NCBI RefSeq assembly: GCF_000519325.1
Contig: NZ_KI912613.1
Location: 1,161,369 to 1,225,368 of the forward strand
Length of the DNA: 64,000 nucleotides
Direction of reading: 5' to 3'
DNA from: Patulibacter minatonensis DSM 18081
Lineage (GTDB): Bacteria; Actinomycetota; Thermoleophilia; Solirubrobacterales; Solirubrobacteraceae
The notes beneath the pieces are model-generated. The model did no database searches. It saw nothing but the letters and a program-made list of their open reading frames with translations, and was not told the DNA's origin. The position numbers and the translations under genes were made by a program. Shown here in pieces: positions 33,733 through 42,774 of the stretch (position 1 is the stretch's first letter; each line of letters opens with the position of its first letter).

Positions 33733-35286
33733 ATGCCCCGGACCCTCGATCTCCTCCGCGACCAGCGCGACGCCGCCCGCTTCCAGGGCCGCCGCGGCGA
33801 GCTGACCACGCTCCTCGATCTCCTCGCCCCGGCACCTCCGCGACCGGTGCTCCACGTGCACGGCCCGGCCGGGATCGGCAAGAGCGCCCTGCTGCGCGAG
33901 CTGGTCCGCCGGGCGCACGTCGCCGGTGCCGCCGTCGGCGTCGTCGACGGGCTCACGGCGCTCGGCGACCTCGACCGGGTCGACCGCACCGCCGACGCCC
34001 TGCCGAGCACCGGGACCTCGCTCCTCGTGATCGACGCGGCCGAGCACCTGCCCGGACTCGACCGGCACCTGCAGCACGGCGTGCTGCTCCGGGCGTCGGC
34101 CGACCTGCGCGTCGTCGTCGCCGGGCGCCGGGTCCCCGACGACTCCTGGAACGCCGGTGGCTGGGACGCCATGACCGGCACCCTGGCCCTCGGCCCGCTC
34201 GCGGACGGCGACGCGGACGAGCTGCTGCGCCGCCGCGGCCTCGTCGCCCCGGCGGACCGCGTCCGTGCGACGCGGTGGGCCCGCGGCCTGCCCGCCGCGC
34301 TCGCGGCGGCCGCCGACGCGGCGACCGGCCCGCACGCCGGGGACGACGCCCGCCGCGACGACGCGCTGCTGCGCGCACTGGTCGGCGGCGAGCTCGAGGG
34401 TGCCGACGACGACCTCGTCGCCGTCGCGTCCATCGCTCCCGCGGTCGACGCCCGCCTGCTCGGCGCGGTGCTGCCCGGCGTCGACGGCGACGCCGCCCGC
34501 GCATGGCTGGGCTCCCGGTCGTTCGCCTCCGCGGACGGCGAGCGGGTCGCGATCGACCCGCGGGTCCGCGAGCTCCTCGCCGGCGCGCTCACCCGTCGCC
34601 GTCCCGACCGCGAGCACGCCCTGCGCCGTGCGCTGGCCGACCACCTCCACGACCGGGCGGTCCTGGGCGAGCCGTGGCTGACGGGCGACCTCGCGCACCT
34701 CGCCCGGGACCCCGAGGCCCACGCGCTCGCCGCGACCGGCGGACCGTCCACGCCCGGGCTCGCCGGCCTGCTGCACGCCTGGATCCACCGCGAGCTCGGT
34801 CTGGAGCCCCCGGGGGCCCGCCGCGACGCTCAGGCCGTCGGCGCCGACGTCGTCCGCGACGCGCTGCGCGCGTTCCACGACCCGCTCGCCCTCGCCGCCT
34901 CGCCGCTGGGCCGCGGCACGACGACCGCCGCCCGCGCCGCCTCCGCGCGCCGCGTCCTCCTCGACGCGATCGACCGCGCGTTCGGCGCGACCCAGGACGC
35001 CGAGCTGCACCGCGCGATCCTCCGCCGCGGCTACGTCGATGCCGACGGCGGGCACGCCCGCGCCCAGGTCGACCTCCACATCAGCCGATCCGCGTACTTC
35101 CGCAGGCTCGCGCACGCCACGACCGTGGTGGCGGAGCTGATCGTGGCGGACCGCTGCCCGGGGACCGGGCGGCCGGGCGCCCCGGCGACGCCCGCCACCG
35201 GGGCGGTCGTCGCCGCGCCGGTCGCGGCCGCCACGGATCCCGTGGACCCGCACCGGGCGGGACGTCGGGAGATGGTCGCCGCCTGA
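33733..35286 (+). CDS. AAA/STAND-type ATPase, possible regulator
   Basis: A 517-residue protein. Walker A is GPAGIGKSALLREL (residues 44-51 for the loop) and Walker B is SLLVIDAAEHL. The N-terminal phrase FQGRRGELTTLLDLL is typical of LuxR/AfsR-like ATPases that bind a ligand and multimerise. The middle is Ala/Arg-rich helical sequence. The segment VDLHISRSAYFRRLAHAT near the end resembles a helix-turn-helix-like unit seen at the C-terminus of related actinobacterial ATPases. No enzyme domain is visible, so a regulatory role is inferred. It stands alone. Confidence 0.6.
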   Translation: MPRTLDLLRDQRDAARFQGRRGELTTLLDLLAPAPPRPVLHVHGPAGIGKSALLRELVRRAHVAGAAVGVVDGLTALGDLDRVDRTADALPSTGTSLLVIDAAEHLPGLDRHLQHGVLLRASADLRVVVAGRRVPDDSWNAGGWDAMTGTLALGPLADGDADELLRRRGLVAPADRVRATRWARGLPAALAAAADAATGPHAGDDARRDDALLRALVGGELEGADDDLVAVASIAPAVDARLLGAVLPGVDGDAARAWLGSRSFASADGERVAIDPRVRELLAGALTRRRPDREHALRRALADHLHDRAVLGEPWLTGDLAHLARDPEAHALAATGGPSTPGLAGLLHAWIHRELGLEPPGARRDAQAVGADVVRDALRAFHDPLALAASPLGRGTTTAARAASARRVLLDAIDRAFGATQDAELHRAILRRGYVDADGGHARAQVDLHISRSAYFRRLAHATTVVAELIVADRCPGTGRPGAPATPATGAVVAAPVAAATDPVDPHRAGRREMVAA

Positions 35287-35313
35287 CGTCCGGGTCGGTC
35301 GCCCCGGGAACGA

Positions 35314-35339
35314 CGACGGGCCGCTCGCGCGGCCCGTCG
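35314..35339. terminator. Strong hairpin terminator
   Basis: CGACGGGCCGC at 35314-35324 pairs perfectly with 35329-35339 across TCGC. It lies between the convergent ATPase and carboxylase genes. Read from the carboxylase side it is followed by TCGTTCCCGGG. Confidence 0.75.
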
Positions 35340-35414
35340 GGAAGCTCGACCCGGTCGGCCGCCCGCAGTGCGGACGGTCCGGGCGGTCGCGACGGCGCGG
35401 GGCCGTCGCGGGGA

Positions 35415-37214
<1,800 letters not shown>

Positions 37215-37223
37215 ATGGCGCCG

Positions 37224-37229
37224 AATCTA
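37224..37229 (-). promoter_or_regulatory. -10 element of carboxylase alpha gene
   Basis: TAGATT on the minus strand, 9 nt before the ATG at 37214. Confidence 0.45.
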
Positions 37230-37368
37230 TTCGATCGCAGGCCCGATCCGCCGTCAGCATGGGGCGTACCCGCCGGATGAGGGGAGCCTCCCGCGTGTGG
37301 CGTGGCACCCCGCCGCCACCCGCCCGCCGGGCCCCGGGCGACCGGCGGGGTGACGAGCGGCCGACCGC

Positions 37369-37374
37369 TACCCT
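37369..37374 (+). promoter_or_regulatory. -10 element of lipoprotein pair
   Basis: TACCCT, 7 nt before the GTG at 37382. Confidence 0.55.
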
Positions 37375-37381
37375 GCGCTCC

Positions 37382-37705
37382 GTGCGCATCCCGGGCCGGA
37401 TCCTCCTCGCCGCCACGACCGCGACGCTCGGCGTCGCGCTCGCCGGCTGCGGCGGATCGGACGGCGGCACGTCCTGCACGGACAGCGTCTGCACGGTGCA
37501 GTCCGACGGGCCCGGGAGCTTCGACATCGACCAGCTCTCCACGAAGGTCACGCTCAGCGACCTCAGCGCCGACAGCGTCGTCGTCCGCATCAACGCCGAC
37601 CGCGCGACCATCCGGCGCGACGCGGACCCCGTCCGGATGCGCGGGTTCCTCGTGACCGCCCCGGAGACGGGGCCGGACCGCGCGAAGGTGCGGATCGAGC
37701 GATGA
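37382..37705 (+). CDS. Small lipoprotein, first of a tandem pair
   Basis: A 107-residue protein with a lipoprotein signal (lipobox LAGC at about residues 20-23). The mature part has a Cys pair in SCTDSVCTVQSDG and then a beta-rich domain with an Asp/Ser/Val pattern. The second gene overlaps it by four bases and has the same plan with CVNDRCTFKANG, so the two look like old duplicates. I know no family for them. The GTG start fits a leaderless promoter. Confidence 0.6.
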   Translation: MRIPGRILLAATTATLGVALAGCGGSDGGTSCTDSVCTVQSDGPGSFDIDQLSTKVTLSDLSADSVVVRINADRATIRRDADPVRMRGFLVTAPETGPDRAKVRIER

Positions 37706-38076
37706 GACGGGCGGGCGCCGCGCCACGGCGCGCCGTCGACCGGTCGCGGTGCGCGCCGGCGGCCTCCGCGTCGGTCGTGGCGGGGCTCGCCCTCACCGGG
37801 TGCTCGACGAGCTCGTACACCTGCGTGAACGACCGGTGCACGTTCAAGGCGAACGGGTCCGCCACGACCACGCTCGGCGACGACGACCGCGTCGGATCGA
37901 CCGGCCGTCGGGAGCTGCGGATCGCCGTCGACGACCTCCGCGACGGGTCGGTGGAGGTCAGCGTCCAGGGACAGCGCCGGACGGTCCGCCGCGGCGAGAC
38001 CGTCACGTTCGAACGGGCCCGGGTGACCGCCGTGAAGGCGACCGCGGGCAAGGTCGAGCTGCGGATCCTGCGCTGA
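37702..38076 (+). CDS. Small lipoprotein, second of a tandem pair
   Basis: A 124-residue protein. A basic start of about 17 residues precedes a hydrophobic stretch and a lipobox (LTGC near residue 34). The mature domain begins with a Cys pair (CVNDRCTF) and continues with beta strands such as VEVSVQGQRRTVRRGETVTF. Its ATG overlaps the stop of the preceding paralogue, so they are made together and may act as a pair at the membrane surface. Confidence 0.6.
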   Translation: MRRAGAAPRRAVDRSRCAPAASASVVAGLALTGCSTSSYTCVNDRCTFKANGSATTTLGDDDRVGSTGRRELRIAVDDLRDGSVEVSVQGQRRTVRRGETVTFERARVTAVKATAGKVELRILR

Positions 38077-38134
38077 TCGGGCCGCCCACCGATGTCGGGG
38101 TCGGACGTCCCGTCCGCCCGATCCGCGCCGCGAC

Positions 38135-39481
38135 CTACCGGATCATGCCGCCGGCGACGGTGTCGTTCGTGCCCTCCTCGATGAGGATGAACGCCCCCGT
38201 CGCGCGGTCCCGCAGGTAGGTGTCGCCGACGAGCGGGCGCTTCACGCGGATGCGCACGCGGCCGATGTCGTTGAGCTCGAGGCCCTGGGCGTCCTCGCGC
38301 TCGAGCGTGTGGAGGTCGACGCGGTCGATCACGGCGTCGACCTTCGCCGCCGTCGTCGTGGTCGTGTGCTTGAGGAGGTAGCGGGCGCCCGGCTTCAGGG
38401 CGCGGTCGCTCATCCAGCAGACGTCGGCCTCGATCTCGCGCAGCGTGATGCCGGCCGGGTCCTCGTCGGCACCGACGATCACGTCGCCGCGGCTGACGTC
38501 GACGTCGTCCTCGAGGTGCACCGTGACCGACATCGGGGCGGTCGCGACGTCGAGGTCGCCGTCCAGCGTCTCGATCCGCGCGATGCGGGACCGCACGCCC
38601 GACGGCAGGACCTGGACCTCTTCGCCCGGGCGCAGCACGCCGCCGGCGACCTGGCCGGCGTAGCCGCGGTAGTCGTGGAGGTCCTCGGCGTCCCAGCGGC
38701 CGCCGGCGGTGTCGCCGCCCTCGCCGGGGCGGATGACCCACTGCACCGGGAAGCGCAGGTCGGTGAGGTTGCGGTCGGTCGAGACCTGGACGGTCTGCAG
38801 GTGCCGCAGCAGCGTCGGGTGGTCGTCGTCCTCCGGGTACCACGCGGGGAGCTCGCCGCGGTCGACGACGTTCTGGCCCTGCAGCGCGGAGATCGGGATG
38901 ACGTGGATGTCCGGGATCCCCAGCTGCGACGAGATCCGGGTGGTCTCGGCCTCGATCGCGCGGAAGACGCCCTCGTCCCAGTCGACGAGGTCCATCTTGT
39001 TGACCGCGAACGTCACGTGGCGGATGCCCAGCAGCGACGCGATGAACGTGTGGCGGCGCGTCTGCTCGATGACGCCCTGCCGCGCGTCGACGAGGACGAT
39101 CACGAGGTCGGCCGTGGAGGCGCCCGTGACCATGTTGCGCGTGTACTGCACGTGGCCGGGGGTGTCGGCGAGGATGAAGCTGCGGTCGCCGGTCGTGAAG
39201 TAGCGGTAGGCGACGTCGATCGTGATGCCCTGCTCGCGCTCGGCGCGCAGGCCGTCGGTCAGCAGCGAGAGGTCGACGGCGCCCTCGCCGTGCCGGCGGA
39301 CGGACGCCTGCTCGACCTGCTCGAGCTGGTCGGCGAGGACCTGCTTGGAGTCGTAGAGCAGCCGGCCGATGAGGGTCGACTTGCCGTCGTCGACGGAGCC
39401 GGCGGTGGCGACGCGCAGCAGGTCGGCCCGCAGGAGCGGGTCGTCGGACGCGACGGTCGGCGTGGGCGCGAGCTCGGACAT
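38135..39481 (-). CDS. cysN: Sulfate adenylyltransferase subunit 1 (GTPase)
   Basis: A 448-residue GTPase that drives ATP sulfurylase. The G motifs are GSVDDGKSTLIGRLLYDS, ILADTPGHVQYTRNM and FAVNKMDLVDW. EF-Tu-like beta-barrel domains follow. The protein ends at IR without an APS kinase domain, unlike the CysNC fusions of some bacteria. It works with CysD, whose stop overlaps the cysN ATG by four bases. Confidence 0.93.
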   Translation of the reverse strand: MSELAPTPTVASDDPLLRADLLRVATAGSVDDGKSTLIGRLLYDSKQVLADQLEQVEQASVRRHGEGAVDLSLLTDGLRAEREQGITIDVAYRYFTTGDRSFILADTPGHVQYTRNMVTGASTADLVIVLVDARQGVIEQTRRHTFIASLLGIRHVTFAVNKMDLVDWDEGVFRAIEAETTRISSQLGIPDIHVIPISALQGQNVVDRGELPAWYPEDDDHPTLLRHLQTVQVSTDRNLTDLRFPVQWVIRPGEGGDTAGGRWDAEDLHDYRGYAGQVAGGVLRPGEEVQVLPSGVRSRIARIETLDGDLDVATAPMSVTVHLEDDVDVSRGDVIVGADEDPAGITLREIEADVCWMSDRALKPGARYLLKHTTTTTAAKVDAVIDRVDLHTLEREDAQGLELNDIGRVRIRVKRPLVGDTYLRDRATGAFILIEEGTNDTVAGGMIR

Positions 39482-40437
39482 CAGAAGTACCCCTGGGCCT
39501 TGCGGTCTTCCATGGCGGCCTCGGACGCGCGGTCGTCGGCGCGCGTCTCGCCGCGCTCGGTGATGCGCGTGGCGGCGATCTCGGTGACGACCTGGTCGAG
39601 CGTGGTGGCCGTCGACTCGACCGCACCCGTGATCGTGAGGTCGCCGACCGTGCGGTAGCGGACCGACAGGGTCTCGACGGTCTCCCCGTCCTGCGGCTGC
39701 AGGTACGGCGAGACGGCGTAGAGCATCCCGTTCCGGCGGACGACCTCGCGCTCGTGGGCGAAGTAGATCGACGGGAGCTCGAGCTCCTCCTCGGCGATGT
39801 ACTGCCAGACGTCGAGCTCGGTCCAGTTCGAGATCGGGAAGACGCGGACGTTCTCGCCCTGCCGGAGCCGGCCGTTGTAGAGGTTCCAGAGCTCGGGGCG
39901 CTGGTTCTTCGGGTCCCAGCCGCCGAAGTCGTCGCGGAAGCTCATGATCCGCTCCTTCGCCCGGGCGCGCTCCTCGTCGCGGCGCGCGCCGCCGAAGCAG
40001 GCGTCGAACTCGTGCTCCTCGATCGCGTCGAGCAGCGTCTGCGTCTGCTGCTGGTTGCGCGACGTGCCCTGCTTCGCCGGGTCGTAGCCGTCGACGACGC
40101 GGCCGGCGTCGATCGTGTCCTGGACCTTCGCGACGATCAGGCGCTCGCCGAGCTCGGCGGCCCGGCGGTCGCGGTACTCGAGGACCTCGTCGAAGTTGTG
40201 GCCCGTGTCGACGTGCACCAGCGGGAACGGGAAGCGCCCGGGGCGGAACGCCTTCTCGGCCAGGCGCAGCAGGACGATGGAGTCCTTGCCGCCGGAGAAC
40301 AGGAGCGCCGGGCGCTCGAGCTCGGACGCGACCTCGCGCATGACGTGGATGGCCTCGGACTCCAGGGCCCGGAGCTTGGAGAGCGCGTCAGCGCCGCCGA
40401 GGTCGGCGGGATCGATCGGGGTCATGGAGGAGGTCAT
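39481..40437 (-). CDS. cysD: Sulfate adenylyltransferase subunit 2
   Basis: A 318-residue catalytic subunit that makes adenosine 5'-phosphosulfate from ATP and sulfate. The PP-loop is LLFSGGKDSIVLLRLA. VHVDTGHNFDEVLEYRD and FGGARRDEERARAKER are family hallmarks, and NWTELDVWQYIA follows. It starts 42 bp after the cysH stop and is coupled to cysN. Confidence 0.93.
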   Translation of the reverse strand: MTSSMTPIDPADLGGADALSKLRALESEAIHVMREVASELERPALLFSGGKDSIVLLRLAEKAFRPGRFPFPLVHVDTGHNFDEVLEYRDRRAAELGERLIVAKVQDTIDAGRVVDGYDPAKQGTSRNQQQTQTLLDAIEEHEFDACFGGARRDEERARAKERIMSFRDDFGGWDPKNQRPELWNLYNGRLRQGENVRVFPISNWTELDVWQYIAEEELELPSIYFAHEREVVRRNGMLYAVSPYLQPQDGETVETLSVRYRTVGDLTITGAVESTATTLDQVVTEIAATRITERGETRADDRASEAAMEDRKAQGYF

Positions 40438-40479
40438 GGTGCGGCGGTCGGGGTCGGGATGGCGGCGGACGCGCTCATG

Positions 40480-41172
40480 TCACGCGTCCTCCTGGTGCAG
40501 ACCGCACTCGATCTTGTCCGAGCTGGCCCAGCGGCCCTCGCGGCCGGCGCCCTGCTTCGTGCAGTGGAAGCAGCCGATCGAGGCGTAGTCCTGGTCGTGC
40601 AGCGGGTTGTACGGCAGGTCGTTGGCGAGGACGTACCGCCAGACCGCCTTGTCGTCCCAGTCGGCGAGCGGGTTGACCTTGACGAGGCCGAACGCGTCGT
40701 CCCACTCGACCTTGCGGGCGCCGGCGCGGGCGGGCGACTGGTCGCGGCGGATGCCGGTGATCCAGGCGTCCAGCGTCTTCAGCCCGTCGCGGAGCGGGCC
40801 GACCTTGCGGATGCCGCAGCACTTCGAGGGATCGCGCTCCCACAGCCGGTCGCCGTGCTCGGCGGCCTGCTGGGCGAGGCTCGGACCCTGCCAGCGCTCG
40901 ATCGTCGTGTCGTAGCGCTCCTCGGTCCGCTTCCACAGCTCGTACGTCTCGTCGAACAGCACGCCGGTGTCGAGCGCGAAGACGCGGGCGTCGGGCTTCG
41001 CCGCGAAGACGAGGTCGAGCAGCACCGACTCCTCCTTCTGGAAGGAGCAGGCCAGCGCGATCTGCGGGTGGTAGGCGTCGAGCGCCCACGCGACGACCTC
41101 GGCGGCCGAGGAGGCCTCCAGGTCGGGCAGGTCCGGCTTCACCGGTGCGGCGTCGTTCGAGGTGGTGCTCAT
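40480..41172 (-). CDS. cysH: Adenylyl-sulfate (APS) reductase, Fe-S type
   Basis: A 230-residue reductase giving sulfite. Besides the PP-loop-like fold (ACSFQKEESVLLDLV, FALDTGVLFDETYELW) it has the Cys pairs CC (118, 119) and CFHC (201, 204) that bind a 4Fe-4S cluster. It also has the catalytic Cys in ECGLH (223). The cluster marks it as using APS rather than PAPS, which agrees with the absence of an APS kinase gene. It is the first gene of cysH-cysD-cysN. The ATG is preceded by AGGAG. Confidence 0.92.
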   Translation of the reverse strand: MSTTSNDAAPVKPDLPDLEASSAAEVVAWALDAYHPQIALACSFQKEESVLLDLVFAAKPDARVFALDTGVLFDETYELWKRTEERYDTTIERWQGPSLAQQAAEHGDRLWERDPSKCCGIRKVGPLRDGLKTLDAWITGIRRDQSPARAGARKVEWDDAFGLVKVNPLADWDDKAVWRYVLANDLPYNPLHDQDYASIGCFHCTKQGAGREGRWASSDKIECGLHQEDA

Positions 41173-41200
41173 GTGCGGGCTCCTGGACGGATCGGGCCCG

Positions 41201-41272
41201 TCAGGCCGGCGTCCCGGCGACCGCGTGCTCGTCGTGCTCGACGAGGTTCGTGGACGGCGGGGCGGCGGTCAT
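41201..41272 (-). CDS. Possible 23-residue leader peptide upstream of cysH
   Basis: A short frame starts at ATG 41272, about 40 nt after the inferred transcription start, and ends 28 nt before the cysH ATG. It encodes a peptide with STNLVEHDEHAV in the middle. It has no run of Cys codons, so cysteine attenuation is not indicated, and no clear ribosome-binding site. It may be a chance frame. Confidence 0.25.
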   Translation of the reverse strand: MTAAPPSTNLVEHDEHAVAGTPA

Positions 41273-41316
41273 GAGGGTCCGTCGAGGGTGAGGCGGCGAT
41301 ACGAGGGACCACCAAA

Positions 41317-41322
41317 AGTATC
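41317..41322 (-). promoter_or_regulatory. Possible -10 element of cysHDN
   Basis: GATACT on the minus strand. It lies about 145 nt before cysH and just downstream of the GGAAT/ATTCC operator pair. Confidence 0.4.
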
Positions 41323-41332
41323 GAACGGTTAT

Positions 41333-41371
41333 GGGAATTACCGGATTCCATCTGGAATAGCACGTATTCCC
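41333..41371. promoter_or_regulatory. Double operator upstream of cysHDN
   Basis: Four half-sites alternate: GGGAAT at 41333-41338, ATTCC at 41345-41349, GGAAT at 41354-41358 and ATTCCC at 41366-41371. They form two inverted repeats, GGAAT-N6-ATTCC and GGAAT-N7-ATTCC, with centres about 20 bp (two helix turns) apart, next to the likely -35. A related half-match lies upstream of cysJI. The regulator is unknown; an Rrf2- or LysR-type sulfur regulator is possible. Confidence 0.6.
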
Positions 41372-41481
41372 GACAGGCATAGCGGGGATCCTGCCGCCGG
41401 GGCGCGCCGGATGACGCACCGCCGTCGTGGCCTCCGCCACCGGCCGCGGAGGGCACCCGCCTCGGGATGCCCGCCGTCCCC

Positions 41482-41487
41482 TACTCT
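41482..41487 (+). promoter_or_regulatory. -10 element of PHP gene
   Basis: TACTCT, 6 nt before the GTG at 41494. The spacing selects this GTG over the ATGs at 41467 and 41518. Confidence 0.55.
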
Positions 41488-41493
41488 CGCCAG

Positions 41494-42408
41494 GTGCCCC
41501 CGGCACGCCCGAGACCCATGTCCGGCGACCAGCCACCGACCTTCGACCTCCAGTCCCACTCGACGGCGAGCGACGGGGCGCTGGTGCCCGCGCGCGTCGT
41601 GCGGGCCGCGCACCAGGCCGGAGTGCGGACGATGGCGCTCACCGACCACGACTCCGTGGCGGGCGTCCAGGAGGCGCTCGACACCGCGGCGAAGCTCGAC
41701 GGCATCCGCGTGATCCCCGCGATCGAGGTGTCGGCGATCGACGAGGCCCACGCCGACCTGCACGTCTGCGGCTACCTCGTCGACCACACGTCCGCGGAGC
41801 TCGCGGTCGCCCTCGAGCGGTGGCGCGCGGACCGCGCCGGGCGGGCCGACCGCATGATCGACGCGCTCTTCGAGCTCGGGTGGGCCGTCGACGTCGCCGG
41901 GCTCCGCGCCCGCCGCGACGCGGGCCGGTCGATCGGCCGGCCGCACGTCGCGGCGGCCGCGTTCGACCACCCGGCCAACGCGGAGCGCACCGAGGCGGAG
42001 GGGCTGGAGACGTCGACGGACCTCCTCGTCGCCTACCTGATCGACGGTGCGCCGGCCTTCCGCACGCGGACCACCCCGACGGTCGAGGAGGCGATCGCGG
42101 CGATCCACGCGGCCGGCGGGGTCGCCGTCTGGGCCCACCCGTTCTGGGACGTGATGGACGGCGAGGAGGTCCGCTCCACCCTCGAGCGCTTCAAGGCGAT
42201 GGGGCTCGACGGCGTCGAGGCGTTCTACCCGAGCTTCTCGGAGGAGCAGACGCGGCTCCTCCACGCCGAGGCCACGCGCCTGGACCTGATCACGACCGGG
42301 TCGGCCGACTTCCACGGCCCCCGGCACCCGAACTTCTCGCGCTTCCGGGACTTCTCCCTGCGCGGCCTCGAGCCCCGGTGGGGCGCGCTGGCCGACTGGT
42401 TCGACTAG
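41494..42408 (+). CDS. PHP-domain phosphoesterase (YciV/TrpH-like)
   Basis: A 304-residue metal-dependent phosphoesterase. The PHP motifs are FDLQSHSTASDGALVP, ALTDHDSVAGVQEAL, VIPAIEVSA and, at the end, TTGSADFHGP. This set matches YciV/RnaM-type enzymes that release nucleotides from 3',5'-bisphosphates or short 5' RNA ends. A link to sulfur metabolism is possible, since APS/PAPS reduction releases nucleotides and the gene is divergent from cysHDN. Its stop codon overlaps that of the convergent epsilon-like gene within the palindrome CTAG. Confidence 0.82.
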   Translation: MPPARPRPMSGDQPPTFDLQSHSTASDGALVPARVVRAAHQAGVRTMALTDHDSVAGVQEALDTAAKLDGIRVIPAIEVSAIDEAHADLHVCGYLVDHTSAELAVALERWRADRAGRADRMIDALFELGWAVDVAGLRARRDAGRSIGRPHVAAAAFDHPANAERTEAEGLETSTDLLVAYLIDGAPAFRTRTTPTVEEAIAAIHAAGGVAVWAHPFWDVMDGEEVRSTLERFKAMGLDGVEAFYPSFSEEQTRLLHAEATRLDLITTGSADFHGPRHPNFSRFRDFSLRGLEPRWGALADWFD

Positions 42409-42626
42409 CCCCAGCGGCTGAGGTCCGCGGCGCCCGCGTCCCACGACGCGCTGCGGGTGACGCCCTCGCGCCGGGCGGTGCGGCCCCAGGCGCTCTCGAC
42501 CGGGGCCTCCTCGACCGCGACGGCGGTGTCGCGGAGGAACTGCTCGACGGCGGCCACGAGCGCGGCGGCCTCCTCCGGCGTCGCCGAGGCGGGGACGTCG
42601 ATGCGCGGGGCTCCGTCGGAGGACAT
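42405..42626 (-). CDS. Probable acyl-CoA carboxylase epsilon subunit
   Basis: A 73-residue protein with the layout of actinobacterial epsilon subunits. A short strand near the start (RIDVPASATPEEAAALVAAV) gives a helix with the EEAAAL pattern, and the C-terminal part has SAWGRTARREGVTRS. These small proteins hold carboxylase alpha and beta subunits together. It stands alone rather than beside either subunit gene, so the assignment is moderate. The ATG is 7 nt after TACGCT. Confidence 0.5.
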   Translation of the reverse strand: MSSDGAPRIDVPASATPEEAAALVAAVEQFLRDTAVAVEEAPVESAWGRTARREGVTRSASWDAGAADLSRWG

Positions 42627-42633
42627 GCGCGGA

Positions 42634-42639
42634 AGCGTA
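42634..42639 (-). promoter_or_regulatory. -10 element of epsilon-like gene
   Basis: TACGCT on the minus strand, 7 nt before the ATG at 42626. Confidence 0.55.
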
Positions 42640-42693
42640 GCCGCCCGGGGCCGCGACCGGCCCGCCCGGCGCGCGCGATCCCGCCGACGGGCG

Positions 42694-42715
42694 GGGTCCG
42701 ACCGCGGACGGACCC
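42694..42715 (-). terminator. metYX terminator hairpin
   Basis: GGGTCCG at 42694-42700 pairs with CGGACCC at 42709-42715, with an inner CCGCGG that can extend the stem past one mismatch. It is 60 bp beyond the metX stop. Confidence 0.5.
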
Positions 42716-42774
42716 GTCGGCGTCGCCCGGTCCGGACCCCGGACGCCCGGGCGGTGGCCCGCACCCTGAGGACG

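Larger units (their letters stand above)
41173..41493. other. Intergenic region between cysH and the PHP gene
   Basis: This 321-bp gap contains a possible 23-codon leader frame (41201-41272), a likely cysHDN promoter and operator array (41317-41371), and the promoter of the PHP gene (41482-41487). Its centre is markedly AT-richer than its surroundings. Confidence 0.6.

Noticed and set aside
41201-41272. Cysteine attenuation leader
   Set aside because: The short frame has no Cys codons, which the known cysteine-responsive leaders require.
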